Below, in pieces: positions 24,401 to 36,591 of a stretch of 64,000 nucleotides of DNA. Source of the DNA: Patellaria atrata CBS 101060 (Eukaryota; Ascomycota; Dothideomycetes; Patellariales; Patellariaceae); NCBI GenBank assembly GCA_010093705.1, contig MU006099.1, positions 472,757 to 536,756 on the forward strand. Reading direction: 5' to 3'. Made by a program: the position numbers and the translations under genes. Position 1 is the first letter of the stretch. Each line of letters begins with the position of its first letter. Under the pieces are notes generated by a model, which searched no databases, was not told the DNA's origin, and worked only from the letters and a program-made list of their open reading frames with translations.

Positions 24401-26375
24401 TCTTAATTACAGTACGAGGTACAACGTACCAAAGCCATGTGTTTCTCGTCGATCTTTCATACTCCATGTAATAATCGTCGTACAGTTAATCAAAATGTCT
24501 TTCATTCATCTGACTGACATCACGTATCCTTTGCCATTGCAGTTCATCACCAGCATCGACCGTTCAGCAGCTGTGAACATCAACAACAAAATCTAGGAAG
24601 AACAGGACTCAAATCTGACAAGCACCCCTAGTGAAGTACATCATAACCCTAAGCACCTCTTACGAGTGTTCCCTTTCCCCATATTCCACAGTAGATCCGA
24701 TGCGATCACTACCTTACTTCTTCCTCCAAAACAGCCTGTGTCCCCCGTTTTCTGCACGAAAGCTTACCTCTTGTCATCCGCCATACTTGGTGCGACCACA
24801 CCTCACAGCATGCGCGCCGCTTTTCTACCCCTCAGCCCTCTCCTATTCTCGTCATCATCCAAATTTCAATCTATCCTCATACCCGTAACCACGTCGTCGG
24901 GTCTCCGTCTCGCACCGCCCGCATTCTCTCCATGAGTATGTTCGGCTGACAGCGCGCACCATGCTTCTCTACCATGAGTGCCCTCCCCTCCCTGTCGTCG
25001 TCGCATCCAGCTCAACGCAAAACCCTTTTTCGAGCGTTTTAGGACAAATGTGGCAAACTGGCCGGAGGAGGGCCAGGGCAGCTCTGTACGGTGCTGCTTT
25101 GGCCCTGGAGACCCCACACCAACCAACGTTACAGCAGCAGTCTCCCTTCCAAACATATGTAGCGGATGATCTCCAACCACCTGGGGCCCTACAATGGGTT
25201 CGTACCTTCCACCCTTTCGCGCGAGCACAGCTTGTAGGCGGTCAGCCTCGCCGGAGCTGTATCTCCAAGTTTGGCGCCCAGCGACCGCAAGCTTAATAAT
25301 GCTTTGAGCCTGCGAAAACCTGGGATCGGTTCCTTCAACTTTCAAATCTGCAGTCAGGCAGCCAACACGGTAGTTTCATTCGCAGGTTTCGAAAGAGGTA
25401 GATCTGTCAGGTGAGTATACATGAGTTCTTTTGTGTTCTAACTTTGTGAGTGTCAGCGGTGACTCTAGCACTATGGAATCCAGTTCGGCGAATTGCTGAA
25501 AAATGGCGCAACGGGCATGCCTGCATATGGCGGTCGGTGTATTACCTTACCTGCACAGGAAACAATGTGGTTTATGTGCGGGGGCTGCAGAGTCAGAAGG
25601 GGCGTGGGTAGGAGATACTCTTCCCTCTTCACTTTGTGACATCAGGGCACTGAGAGATGGTGTTGTACTGTATCGGCACTTTTTTAATATTCTAACACCT
25701 TATACGGGGCCAGCTATAAGATGTCAGTTGGAGTTTCTGTTTAAGATTGAAGGGTCCAGAGTAGTAAGTGTTGGGCCTGAGTATGCACAAAGGCGGCAGT
25801 GTGACTGCTGATTCGGGTTCACAATTACCATCCGAATGAAGAGCACGCTCGAAATATCACGCTTTTTGTCCTTTTCGTATCCATGTCTTTCATTTTTGAG
25901 ATGCAGTAGCACTAACTCCAGTCATTATATGCTTTCCATCAATGATATCCCTTTCCTGGCATATCTTCGAGTTGTAATTATCGTCTGCATGCTACTCATT
26001 ATTAACCCCGTCAACTCTTCGCAAACAACTCTCCGCATTCTCTACTTATAGAAACAAACAACACATCAAACACTTATCGCAATATACCTAGTCATCCAAC
26101 GCCAACTGGCAGCCCCCTTATCCTATGCTCAGGCATTGTAATCTGTAACGCATGCCCACCCTTCTCGGTCCCAAGGGAAAGTAGAAGACCTATCTAGCCC
26201 TCAAGCTGCAGAGCTGCAATCAAACCCACGAGGCCCAATAAATTAAAATCTATCTACGTATCTTTTTTCATGCACGCATCAGATAATGTACCAAATCTAG
26301 GCCGTTTTTGCACACAACCACAGCCAAATTCACGCCAGTCAGATCAGGGGTCCTTCAAACTGGACCTAAAATCCT

Positions 26376-26394
26376 CCCCCCCCCCCCGGGGGGG
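26376..26394. repeat. C12-G7 homopolymer snapback
   Basis: Twelve C followed directly by seven G, which can fold into a blunt hairpin of seven G:C pairs or take part in four-stranded DNA. Length may be unreliable in the assembly. Confidence 0.95.
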
Positions 26395-27960
26395 AACCGC
26401 TGCAAGAAAAAAATCTCCGGCTTGCGGCGTCCAGTGCACCCGCCCGTGGCTGATAAACGCACACTGTACGGGGACCTAATAACGCATGCTCTGTTCTACT
26501 TGCGTGCTGGACTTGCCCAAAAGCTGCACCATCACGGTCGTCGTTCAGCGGTAGTTGTCCGGTTTCAGTAGTCATGAAGGCATATAGGCACCTACTCAAC
26601 TACGGGGGAATCTACACATCTACACAGTTTTCTCGTCTACCGAAACACCAAAACACTGAAATAACAACTGACGCGTTGACAGAACTCGCTCCAACCTTTT
26701 CCTTGTCATACACGAGTTTTTTTCTGCGGATAGAGGCGGCGTGAAAATGGAACACATCTATATTTGTGTTTGTGTGAATCGAACTAGTTACGAAAGAAGA
26801 CGTCGCTGTTGCTCTTATTAGTCAACTATCCAACTACCAAACTAACAAAATTGACCTGGAGCATCTTCATCTCGGGGTTATCAAAGACCGAGTGTAGGTA
26901 GGGTCTACACATGCCGTACCGTAGGCCCGGGACGAGCCGCAGATAAGATAGACGTACGCTACAGTATAAGTAGGGAGAAGATATGAGGGAGTTCCGTACG
27001 CATAGCCAAGTAGGTCCCGTTAGAACCACAATAGCGATAGCGCGAATAGGTTTGCATAACGAATATCTACATCCAACCCACTCCCCCAAAAAAAGAAAAA
27101 TTGAATCCCAGTAGTTCCCCCCTCCCCTTCCCGTCGCACCCCCCATGTCTGATATTCGTCGACCGACCCTACCTTACTCTCTCTTCTATTCCCCCATCCA
27201 TAGTCTAACATACCGTACCACGACAGCATACGGCAATCGCGTCATCTCATCACACGACGGTAGCACGATCAGAACGGTCCGCCCCGTCTGGCTTCCACCG
27301 TTCCTCGGCCGTTGTTATTGGAGGTGCGCAAGCGGTGTGGGGGCCGGGGCTAGGGCTGAGGGTTAGGGCTGACACTGGCGGCTAAGAGTGAGGGTGAAGG
27401 TGAGACCGTGGTTTGCGGTTAGCTGAATTGAGGTGGTATAGGCGTGTAAGGGGAGTATGAATGTGTGTAGATCTTGAAGGGAGGTGAAGGGGGGGGAATC
27501 CAACAGGGTTGGGTAATGCCGAAATATGGTGAGAGAAACCACTTTAGGACAATACGGAAGATGTACAAGGAACGGGTTATAGCTAGAACCAGTTCTAGAG
27601 CAACAAGGCACATGTGGATGGAGAAATAGATCGATAGAGATAGAGGGACGCCTTAGCGGAGATGACTGGAACTACAGTACTTACAGTATCAATTATCAAA
27701 CCGTCATCGTTATTGTACTGTACACGCGCTATAATGTATCCTAGGTATATCACACTTATATAGAAATTAGCGGAGTAAGACGCCCAGATCAGCGAGTTTG
27801 TCTCCTGCGTTTTCACGTCGGACGGTCGGAGATTGATAGGTTTGCGGACACTGGATTGGATGGAGGAAAGCCTTGCTGACATATCTCACTCGACCCCCTC
27901 GAAACTGGGAACTGCGATATCTAGATCCCAAACGTCAAACGCAAGGTGCAATGTGATATC

Positions 27961-28010
27961 CAGCACAGCCAGCACAGCCAGCACAGCCAGCACAGCCAGC
28001 ACAGCCAGCA
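27961..28010. repeat. Tandem 9-bp repeat, unit CAGCACAGC, about 5.5 copies
   Basis: Five exact copies (27961-28005) and a partial sixth. One frame reads as Ser-Thr-Ala repeats and another as Ser-Gln-His repeats, but no gene encloses it. Confidence 0.95.
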
Positions 28011-28612
28011 CGACAAAAGTCCACATCCACCTATAAGCCCTTCAAGCGCTAAACAGATGCTGATTCCCCTATCACAACTCTTACAAGCATATTACAACCC
28101 CTTCCACTATTTCCAAACATACCACAAACATCAATGTAGGAAGTTCAAATGCATTGCATACTGTAACTGCATGTGACATCCCGCCACATGCACCAAGTGA
28201 GATGGAACGCCCTACTCCCCATTCCTCGGCGCTGAATCAGAAGCTTGAATGCTCGCGTAGGGGTGTTGGTTGCCGCATTCGGTCTTTCGTACATGGAAGC
28301 CTATATAATGATATAGGGATACCCTATAGGAACGCACGATAGTAGAATTCCGCTGAGCTATGTTTCGTGCAAATATGTCCACATCACGATCATGCATGTT
28401 AGTTACGCGGGGGGAATTTGGGGGAAAATGGCATTCATGAAGAAAAGTTGAGGGCACTGAAGGTGTAAGTCTATATTGTCCCTTTGTACAGTATATGTTC
28501 AAGCCCCAAGGATTTCCAACGCATACACTGTACATATGATCCTCTGACCGCAAATCTGACATCACCCCCTATCCTGCTCCACGATAATTCCCCTCAAAGC
28601 CCCAAGCCACCA

Positions 28613-30739
28613 TCACCCCCCCCGCCGCCGTCTCTCCGCAGCCTCCCACTCCTCCCGTCCCTCCTCCTCCCCTTCCAACCACACCTCCCTCCCCGTCCCC
28701 TCCCTTACAAACCACCCCGCCACCGCTCCTAATACGGCCAAAGCCGCGAGTCCCCACCACGCCACGCCCACCACGCCCACCCTCAACCCGTACCCAAAGA
28801 CCCAACCCCCCACCACCGGTCCTATCGTCCTCGTCGCGCTGGACACGCTCTGCCCGACTCCATGAACGGTCCCCAGTACCGACGGGTGCGGACAGCAATT
28901 ATTCACCAAGATAGTCGTTCCGGGGAGCGCGAAAGTGCGGGCGGTGACCTGGATGGCAAGGACGGCAGCGATGCCGAGCCAGATGCGGAAGCCGGCGGAC
29001 GGGGAAGGAGGGGATGTAGTGGAGGGGATGAGGGAGAGGAACGGGGTCAGGGTATATGTGAGCGGGAACAGCCATAGCACCGTCCTGTACGTTGCGAGCG
29101 TGCCGAAGCGCGTTGAGGCCCAGGGGTAGAAGAGGAGTTGGAGCGATATCCCTATGACGCCTAGGATGGCTAGTGCGGCGCCGATGCGGGCGGGGGTAAG
29201 CGCGAGGCCGCCAGTGAAGTGTAAGGGGAGTTTTTGGGTGTGGGATGGTGGGAAGGGGTGCGTGGGGTCGAAACGGGCGGCGGAGAGGTAGACGAACCAG
29301 AGGGAGTTGAAGGTGCCGATGTGCATTGCGAGGAGGCCGTGGGCGAGGAAGGTGGAGAGGACATTGCGGGTCCAGATTTGGCGGAAGGGGAGCTTGGGTT
29401 TAGGTTTGGGCTTGGGTGGAACCAACTTCTTTGGCGTGATAGAGGTATCTTGGAGCTCGATATCGTCATTGGCGGGAGCCGTGTGAGTGGTGTTTGAGAG
29501 TTCGCCGGTGGTTATCATGGAGTACCTATAGAATGTTTGGCCGCGCAGTACTATACGGATGAGCCACCCCCCCAAGCGGAGACCGTAATCTGGCTTGTCT
29601 TTCAGGATGTCGAGTGTCTCCTCTAGAAAGAGAAGCACCGATAGCGAGGCAAGAGAGAGGAAACAAGCATTTAGGAGATTCGGTAGCGCATAAGGCCACT
29701 TCATCATCCATGCTACGCCGTCTTTCCCTCCGAAGAATGTGTTGGGACCGAAAATAGAGGGATAGCTGCCGACTGGATCAGCAAGGAGGCCTCCAAGAAC
29801 CGGTCCTATTATGACGCCAATGTTGAACGTCATTGGTAGTAAGAGAAAGGCGCGAGACTGGTATCTATACGACTGTCAGGACCATGCTGTATGTATGAAG
29901 ATCGTATTGCACTTACTTCTTCTCCTTTACGGTCTCCGAAATCATCTATGGTAAGTTTGGTCTTAGTACGAGGACACGGAAGAGAGCGAATGGAGATTAA
30001 TATCTTGGGTGATTCTTTTCTACAGAGGTAGATATAATGAACTTACTGTTCTCATAACTCCTAGGTTACCATTCAAAGCGCCCCCAAGTGCTCTGAAGAA
30101 TATAGCCGTAGCAAAGTTCCTCGAAAAGCCGAACCCGACAGCAGAGATAGCCGTTCCAAACAAACCAACCAATAGAACCATCTTCCTCCCTCCCCATGAG
30201 CTGTCGGCAACTCTACCCCAGGCAATGGCAGTTAGGAACTGAGCGGCGGTAAAGGCTCCTTGTAACATGCCAGCTTGTGAGGAAATTGTAGAGTCTGAGA
30301 GTAACTCGTCGAATGATTTGAGCTGGTAGAACATATACGTTTGAAGGGAGCTTTGAGTAAGTGGCTCTGAGAGCCTGGCCATGGTCAGGACAAAGAGTTG
30401 GTCCTTCTTGGGTAGAGAACGCCATGTCACCGACTCCTCTTTTACTGGTTCTATGTCCTCATCTTCGTCTATAAGGGCTACTCCCGTAGGGTTTGCAACG
30501 AGGTTTCTATTTGAGAGTAAAGGCTGCTGGATATTACCCTGATCGTATATCTCATCATCAGATATGGAAGATCTGCGGATTTCATCAAAGGCGGGAGAAC
30601 GGCTCCTGTTCCTGGGCTGGCTACCAGTGAGAAGTGACCGGGAGGAAGTAGTACCCTCTATGGGGGAGAATGGATTATCCGGTACATGTTGCTGTTGAGA
30701 CACCTTATGGTGACCACGTGGGCCATTGTCAAGTTTCAT
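28613..30739 (-). CDS. MFS transporter of the DHA1 / ZIFL-like type, 657 aa
   Basis: Minus-strand exons 30739-30047, 29945-29917 and 29864-28613, phases 0 and 2. The start is the ATG reading MKLDNGPRGHH; the frame opens two codons earlier with TTG. A long hydrophilic N-terminus (about 120 residues, Ser/Arg/Asp-rich) precedes the first membrane segment. The MFS signature GRVADSSWGGRKMVLLVG lies in the loop between TM2 and TM3, and ISETVKEKKYQSRAF in the next cytosolic loop. GVIIGPVLGGLLADP matches the TM5 antiporter motif. A Pro/Lys-rich central loop (PPKPKPKPKL) separates the two halves. The C-terminus is Glu/Arg-rich. The family (yeast YCR023C, plant zinc-induced facilitator-like) exports small solutes by proton antiport; the substrate here is unknown. 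The last third has strong GC3 bias compared with exon 1. Confidence 0.9.
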
Positions 30740-31425
30740 ATACAATTCTTAGACGCTTAATCGCTTATCAAAGCTCTTGTATGTCAGAAGTGGAAACAAG
30801 CTCCAGAACAATAAGCTTAAGTTTAGTGTACCACTTTTGATGCTGTAACCCACATCTACAAATATCTGACAGGTAGGAACACATTTTGAAAGAAATGATA
30901 GAATTTGACACCTCAGAGTGGAGGGGGTGCGAGTGGCGGCGTGGAGATCTAGTGTCCCTATTCCCGAATGCCGACCGGCCCTGAACCGGCAACCGTTGGA
31001 CCTTCCTATCGTGTACAATTTCACGTGATATATGCTTTTTAATCATTGGAGATTTATCAAAACCGTCGGTCGTATAGTGCGTACCGAGTCTGTTTGGAAC
31101 AGAAAAAGCCCTCTTGAATTATTAAAGTTTATGGAACCACGGCTCCAAAGGGGTCATTTCTGGCCCACTTCCCCAACAATCAATACACTATTATCGAGTA
31201 GCAAGGTGATGAAGCAGATCGATGATTATTACGCTTACAGACTTGTGAAAGTTTTAGTCCATGGAAATACTTTTACTCATTATTTACACAAAAACCAGCG
31301 CCAGCCGCTAGTATTTCTAAGTTCCCAACACCAAGTGCTCCGGGGTATCCTAACAATTTTGGTCATTAATCCATCTCTTTAGTTTGCTACATGTCGCCTC
31401 TTCACCGCTGCTAGCATTAGAAAAT
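30740..31425. other. Intergenic region between MFS and GH16 genes
   Basis: About 690 bp: promoter of the MFS gene and 3' flank of the GH16 gene, both minus strand. An open frame at 31032-31382 (+) is not recognisable. Nothing else seen. Confidence 0.4.
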
Positions 31426-32613
31426 CTACGAGTAGACCTCAGGCTCAAACACCTCCGGTTCATCTCTGCCCATCAATGTCTCAAGCTGATGCGCATGGAA
31501 GTGGCTCCTCTTCGCAACAGTAGTACCCCTGAAGACCTTGATATAGTTGATCTCCCAGTACGCCTGCGTAAATGCTGAAGGAGTTCTCCTGACATATTCC
31601 TTGCAGCTGTCATAACCATTCTTGCCAGAGTACATCGGGCAGCCAGAGGTTCCATAGACATTTCCAGCCCAATCACCGCAGAAGACTGTGTTGACAATCA
31701 ATTTGTGTTGCTTGAAATGGCTGGAGCTGCAACCGGTGCTGGGGATATGAGCGGTTGGAGTACCCCATCTTTCGGGTGTAGGAGCACCTTGGGTGATGGA
31801 TGCTGGAACGCCGCCGCGGGGGAAGAACCAGATCTTGATACCGGCGCTGGTCCATTCCATTGCGTAAATACCACCGTTGTTGGAATTGAAGCCGTTGCCA
31901 AAGGACTTTGCGGCATTAGCCCCAGCAACAGTGGTCGCACAGCCGGCGGTGGAATGGGAAACCTGTTCTTATATTAGACCGGTTCATTACTATGGAATAA
32001 GTAGAACACTAACCGAGCAGTCGGGATCTGCCAGAGTCCCTGTTTGCTTTTGACCAACTACCTTGCAGTTGTTCGAGGTGTGAAGAACGATTTGGTTGGC
32101 AGTTTGGCGGTTCACCCCCTCGATGATATCGATCTCTCCGTTCGTGGGCCAGGTACCTGACCCCAAAGTCCAGAAAGCGGGCCATACACCGCAGGCATTA
32201 CCAGGCATGTGCTTGATGTCGGCAATGAATAGGCCATAGGTCCAAGTCTTCTTACTCTCGATCCGTACACTTTTTCGGCCGACAGCGCTCGTGGTGAGTA
32301 CGGTTTTTGAATCAGCCCGGATAATAGCTGAGGTGGAGCTAGCACTGATAAGTCCGGCACTGCTGGCCGCGGACTGGGAAACGTATCTGATGTGAGGTTA
32401 GATAGATCCCATAGATGCACCGAAACTTCTAAAGACTCACTGGACGTAACCATGCGTAGGATCTGCTGCTGTAAAGAAATTGAAGTTGTTGAAGAATGAA
32501 GTTCCCCTGTAGGTATCCGAGATAGTGTATTTGATCTGTGCTAAGGCAGGAGAGAAGAACAGAGCCAATAGCAAGCATTGGATGCTCACAATGAGAGTTG
32601 ACTGATGAGCCAT
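31426..32613 (-). CDS. Secreted glycoside hydrolase family 16 endo-beta-1,3(4)-glucanase, 360 aa
   Basis: Minus-strand exons 32613-32441, 32386-32014 and 31962-31426, phases 2 and 0. The ATG at 32613 gives a classic signal peptide (MAHQSTLIVSIQCLLLALFF, cleavage expected after SPALA). The frame is open further upstream but that would bury the signal. The GH16 catalytic motif ExDxxE is E142-I-D144-I-I-E147 within NGEIDIIEGV, giving nucleophile and acid/base. Upstream WTYGLFIADIKHMPG and GVWPAFWTLG, and downstream YAMEWTSAGIKIWFFPRG, are standard for the fungal mixed-linkage/laminarinase-type subgroup. Cysteines near CATTVAG, CSSSHF and CGDWAGN fit a secreted protein. It lacks a GPI-type tail and ends EVYS. 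Role: hydrolysis of beta-1,3(1,4)-glucans in walls of fungi or plants. Confidence 0.93.
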
Positions 32614-35284
32614 TATTGTATTGAAAGAGCGACCAGTGATACTAAATGAACGTGTATAAGTGTTGTAGAACACTAAAAAACGGTTTACAGTTGAATTCTG
32701 AAGATGAAAGCCTCTCGAAGGGAGACGTCCTGGTGCACATCGCATCTAGATATACCTACCGCCATGAGAAAAGAATAGTACCTGACTATACCACATTCTT
32801 CTAACACGAAGCCTGGGAGCGTCGTACGCAAGCCACCACTCGCGTGGAGATCACAGGGAGTAGTTTCGGTTTACACTCCTGGCCATACAGGATACGAGTT
32901 CGTACCAGTCGCTGTCATGGTCTAACTCGGCAGGTCGAAACAAAAACCCTAGATCTTTCCCAAAGCTTTTCCACGAGTAGAGGTGGCACCGGAGAACAGC
33001 GACTCGCTTGGGAAGGAGAGGCGCCAAAAACGCCGTGACAGATGTCAGAGTACTCGTGCAGTACCATTCAGCAACATACGCCCACTCACATGTATTGACT
33101 ATGGGCGGTACCTGGGCGGTAGTGGGGTGTGGCTCCAGGCCAGACGTACTCCAGGTAGCCGGTTGTGGAAACATGAGGTCCCTTTATGGTCTTCGCGCTA
33201 CGGTTAGAAGGAAAATCGCAGAAAAAGGAGAAGCTTGAGACGGTCGACACGATCGAGGCTTCGGCATTATCCTGCGCTAACTTACATGGCGGCTAGCTCA
33301 GGAGAATCAGTACAATTAAGCGAAAGACCAAGGAGAACTTCATTTGCACCATATCCCCTCAGGAGGCCCATTTATGGCTCAGAACATCTTCACCGGAAAT
33401 TTTATTATGTACCTGTTCAGCTCGTTTGATGCCGAGCAGTCCGGACAAGAAAAGAGACGACTTAGTGAAAATACGAAAATTGCATGATGCGGAATATACC
33501 TTCAACTTTGAAAAGCGAATTGAATTATCGGAGAACCAACACGAGGTTCGTAAGATCCTTTAATGCACATAATATAGTCCCAGAACGATACAGAAGATTT
33601 AGACTATAGTCCAAGGTGATAAGTAATGAGAAATTCATTTCCCACCCAGTCAAGCTGTACTACTTTCGCATATTCAATTACAAGACAAAGCGAGAATGCA
33701 AGACATTTCCTATAGCGAACTTACCGTACCTTCGTAAGTTCTGTTCTCAGCGTAGTTGTCCATCCTACGGGTTCTCTCTATCCCCGCTACGATTCTGCCT
33801 TGATATGAATCGCTTACGCGACCTAGGTAAGCAGGTGTTCATTTAAGCAGAATGTAAGAGAGCTTCAAAAACTTCGTTCCGTCCTATGATCGCTTCGATC
33901 CTTAGATTTCTTCCTTGTCGCGATTCTGTCCAGAGACTTCGCCTACACAAGATCCTCTGCCCGATGAGCTCTAGCGTTTAGAGAGAAAGGGAAAAAGAAG
34001 AGATAGAGAGCGATAGATATTGATTAAATTGGCTGCATATCTATCGCTACGTCAATCAGCTTCTATAGTGTGCTCGTGGTCTGGATAGAATGCGTAGTTG
34101 TAGGTTGTGCTTGGAATACCTTGATATTTGGCGACTGAGAATTACTGAAAACTGAAATCCCGATTCCCAGGAGTGAAGGCCTCACTAAACAACAAAGGAT
34201 GCTTGGGTTGATCCAGATTCATCGAAAAATTGAGAATCAATCTTTTTTAACGTTCCAGACTCGAACTACATTGCCACGTCATGCTCTAGAATTTGAATCC
34301 GATCATACCCGACTGGGAAAGGTCTCGCTGATAATTCATCGACACTTGTCTTTGCTAAAGGCTGTTCCCCGCAACCGATGACCGAAACTAAGTCCATATT
34401 GCTTAATTAGACCCGGTATCTCCGTTGAGATACACAAGCAATGTGAGTGTTCTTGTATAATACACAGGTCCACTAACGATCTACCGGGGAGTGTGTAGAG
34501 CCAATCTCAAAGAGATCTTTTGAGGAATTTGGTGACCCCCTTGAAGGTGACGACGACCACACCGACATGGAATAGGTGGCAAACGCGATAGTCATGTTCT
34601 GCTGACATCCCCTCGGATGGACGACTCTGTCGTACACTTTAGAAAGGAGGTTTCGAAGAGAGCAGGATCCTGGCATCTGGAAGGGATAAGTGACAGAGTT
34701 GCTTGGAAGAGATGGAAGAATCGGACAGGTATACATCTCGAATGGTTCAAGTTAACGTTTCCACTAGAAGAGGGAGAATCTGATGGTAATTTGCACCAGT
34801 AGGACACGAATGTAACTCGCAGTACATTATTGAAACAGGACAATGTTGTACGATTATGAGGGGCGGATCTTTTGAAATTGGGTCAAGATTACAATAGAGG
34901 AACAGCGAATATATCAATGATTAGACTGGGAGTACGGGAGTATATGATCGTTACGAAGCGTTGATGCATACAGAAGACGTTGATCGGAAATATGAGTGAG
35001 TTGGTTCTTGTACATCGAGGTCTCAAATTCATCTGAGACTAGACCGTGAAACAAAGAGTGAGGCCTGATCCCTTACAAGGATTAAAATTCAGCTGGCCTA
35101 GCTGATGCTGGTTCTGACACACCGGAGGCCGTAGTTAGTGGCCGTTGGTTTGGTTATATAAGTAAAATCCATTATCCATGGGATGAATAACAGCGATTGC
35201 GAATGTGGGAAGCCTGAGCTGTGCTCCTGTAGAATTAACGTACATGAAGTTCCTGTTTTAAAGATGCACGTGCTCGTCGAGACA
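32614..35284. other. 2.7-kb region upstream of the GH16 gene
   Basis: Mostly non-coding. A plus-strand open stretch of about 88 codons without a start (about 33300-33562, with phrases such as DKKRDDLVKIRKLHDAEY) and a 61-codon frame at 34617-34802 look protein-like but have no recognisable family and no flanking splice signals that extend them. They may be gene remnants. Contains the promoter of the GH16 gene and the 3' flank of the next gene. Confidence 0.35.
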
Positions 35285-36591
35285 CTATCTCAGGACTTGA
35301 CGAAACCAGCTTGAAATCTCGCCTATGTGGTTGACAGTTTGCTGGTGATCTTGGTTGGTCTTCCATAAGCCAACACCAGGTCTTACATGTAACTGAACCC
35401 GCCTTTCAGCATCGGATAGGCCACGATTTATGATACTTTCTATGTCATCCTCAAATGCACCAGAAGAATTCGTGTCTCGTGTAATACTCTTTCTCATGAC
35501 GTTCACAAGTTCCTGCGCTTGATCGTTCAGGATACTCTCAGCCCCTACATTGACATGCATATAGGGGATGCGCAAGCCAGAACCCGTTGGTGGATAGATT
35601 CGACGGGCTTTATGTGGATTGGAAAGCTCAATGGGAGTATTAGGTTCTTCATCAGATTCGAAGAAATGAGTTTCTATGGGATCCTGAGGAATATTCACCC
35701 CTGCGGTGCGGAAAAAGAGGATAGGGGAGGCAAAGCGGTCGAAATAATGCTCTGGTTTCCGAAACAGAGCATCGCGTGCTTGCAAAAGAGCATGACCCGG
35801 TAGTTGTCGGTTGTTAAAATGCTTTTGCCAGGAAGAATTCTCATCCTTCCGCTCTTTCGTCGATTTTGTGCTCTTCCTAGATTGCGAAGGTAGCCGTGAT
35901 GTGACTTCACCATCAACGAACAGTGCATCTTCCCCAAATACCGCCTCTTCCCACAATTCAGTATGACCCATCTCTTGGAATATCCAATTAGTTATGGGAT
36001 TGTTTGCGGCGGCGGCAGCAATCCTATTTTCTCCCATTCGACACTCCGTCAACGCGAGCATGGTTGCAAGGCCACCACCGACCAATTCACCACACACCCC
36101 CAACCGCGCTGCGGCATTCGGTATACGTCCATTTCTCGAGATGAAGGTATACTGTGGAACTAGATTCTTGATCACCCAGTCATATCCGGCGACAACATCG
36201 TGGATAGGGAGTGGGTAACAGTGCCCATTTCCGGAACGATAATTGATACGGACGACTGTGCACCCAGATGAGGAACGTAGTTCTGATACTAAAGCATTGT
36301 CGTTATAGGACGTCGAGTGAGGGAATAGAGGACCCGCAGGAAGGTATAATAAGATAGGTGACGGTTGACCTCCGATTAAAGGATGAAATATACTACAGCG
36401 ATTAACAGAAGGTTTAACAAGAGGGGTTTCAGCACCTACTCAAGCTTCACACTTCCATTAGAGCGACACTCGACATCAATGCTATCAAACTGTCGCGGGG
36501 AAAAGGTGGAATACTCTATGTTCCGTCGCCTGAAGAAGTCAGGGACCGTATGTGAACGAATATGTCGCTTGATCGCCCATCGCGATAGCAT
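35285..36591 (-). CDS. Alpha/beta-hydrolase-fold protein (hydrolase-3 type) lacking the nucleophile serine, 419 aa
   Basis: Minus-strand exons 36591-36440 and 36392-35285, phase 2. The exon 1 frame reads MLSRWAIKRHIRSHTVPDFF and then YSTFSPRQFDSIDVECR, followed across the intron by DIFHPLIGGQ. This is the normal N-terminal strand order of the family. The oxyanion-hole HGGG region is replaced by LYLPAGP. The nucleophile elbow, GDSAGG in active members, reads G152-E-L-V-G-G, so Ser is Leu154. Conserved landmarks VVRINYR, DVVAGYDWVIKN and a C-terminal HVRPGVGLW remain. A catalytic role is therefore doubtful; a binding or regulatory pseudoenzyme is my inference. An Arg/Lys/Ser insertion sits around residues 215-240. 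The exon 1 start is inferred from frame, not from homology I can check. Confidence 0.82.

Larger units (their letters stand above)
21462..28612. other. Right part of gene desert
   Basis: About 7 kb without a supportable gene. Open frames of up to 159 codons occur on both strands, overlap each other and show no recognisable domain. Base composition is not AT-rich, so this does not look like a RIP-mutated repeat block. It includes many GTACTGTA/TACAGTAC motifs (23720, 24407, 25665, 27673, 27715, 28486), a C/G homopolymer snapback and a 9-bp tandem repeat. Part of it must be the 3' flank of the MFS gene. Confidence 0.4.

Noticed and set aside
24866-25345. 159-codon open frame on the minus strand in the gene desert
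   Set aside because: The overlapping plus-strand frame is almost as long, the sequence has no recognisable domain, and no splice partners were found. Length alone is not enough in a GC-balanced 11-kb gap.
27961-28010. CRISPR-like regular repeat
   Set aside because: The repeat unit is 9 bp with no spacers; it is a simple minisatellite in a eukaryotic genome.
30739-30745. Upstream TTG start for the MFS transporter
   Set aside because: Fungal nuclear genes use ATG. The ATG two codons downstream is in frame and was used.
30960-31020. tRNA-like B-box sequence (GGTTCAGGGCC on the minus strand)
   Set aside because: No acceptor stem, anticodon arm or matching A box could be folded around it.
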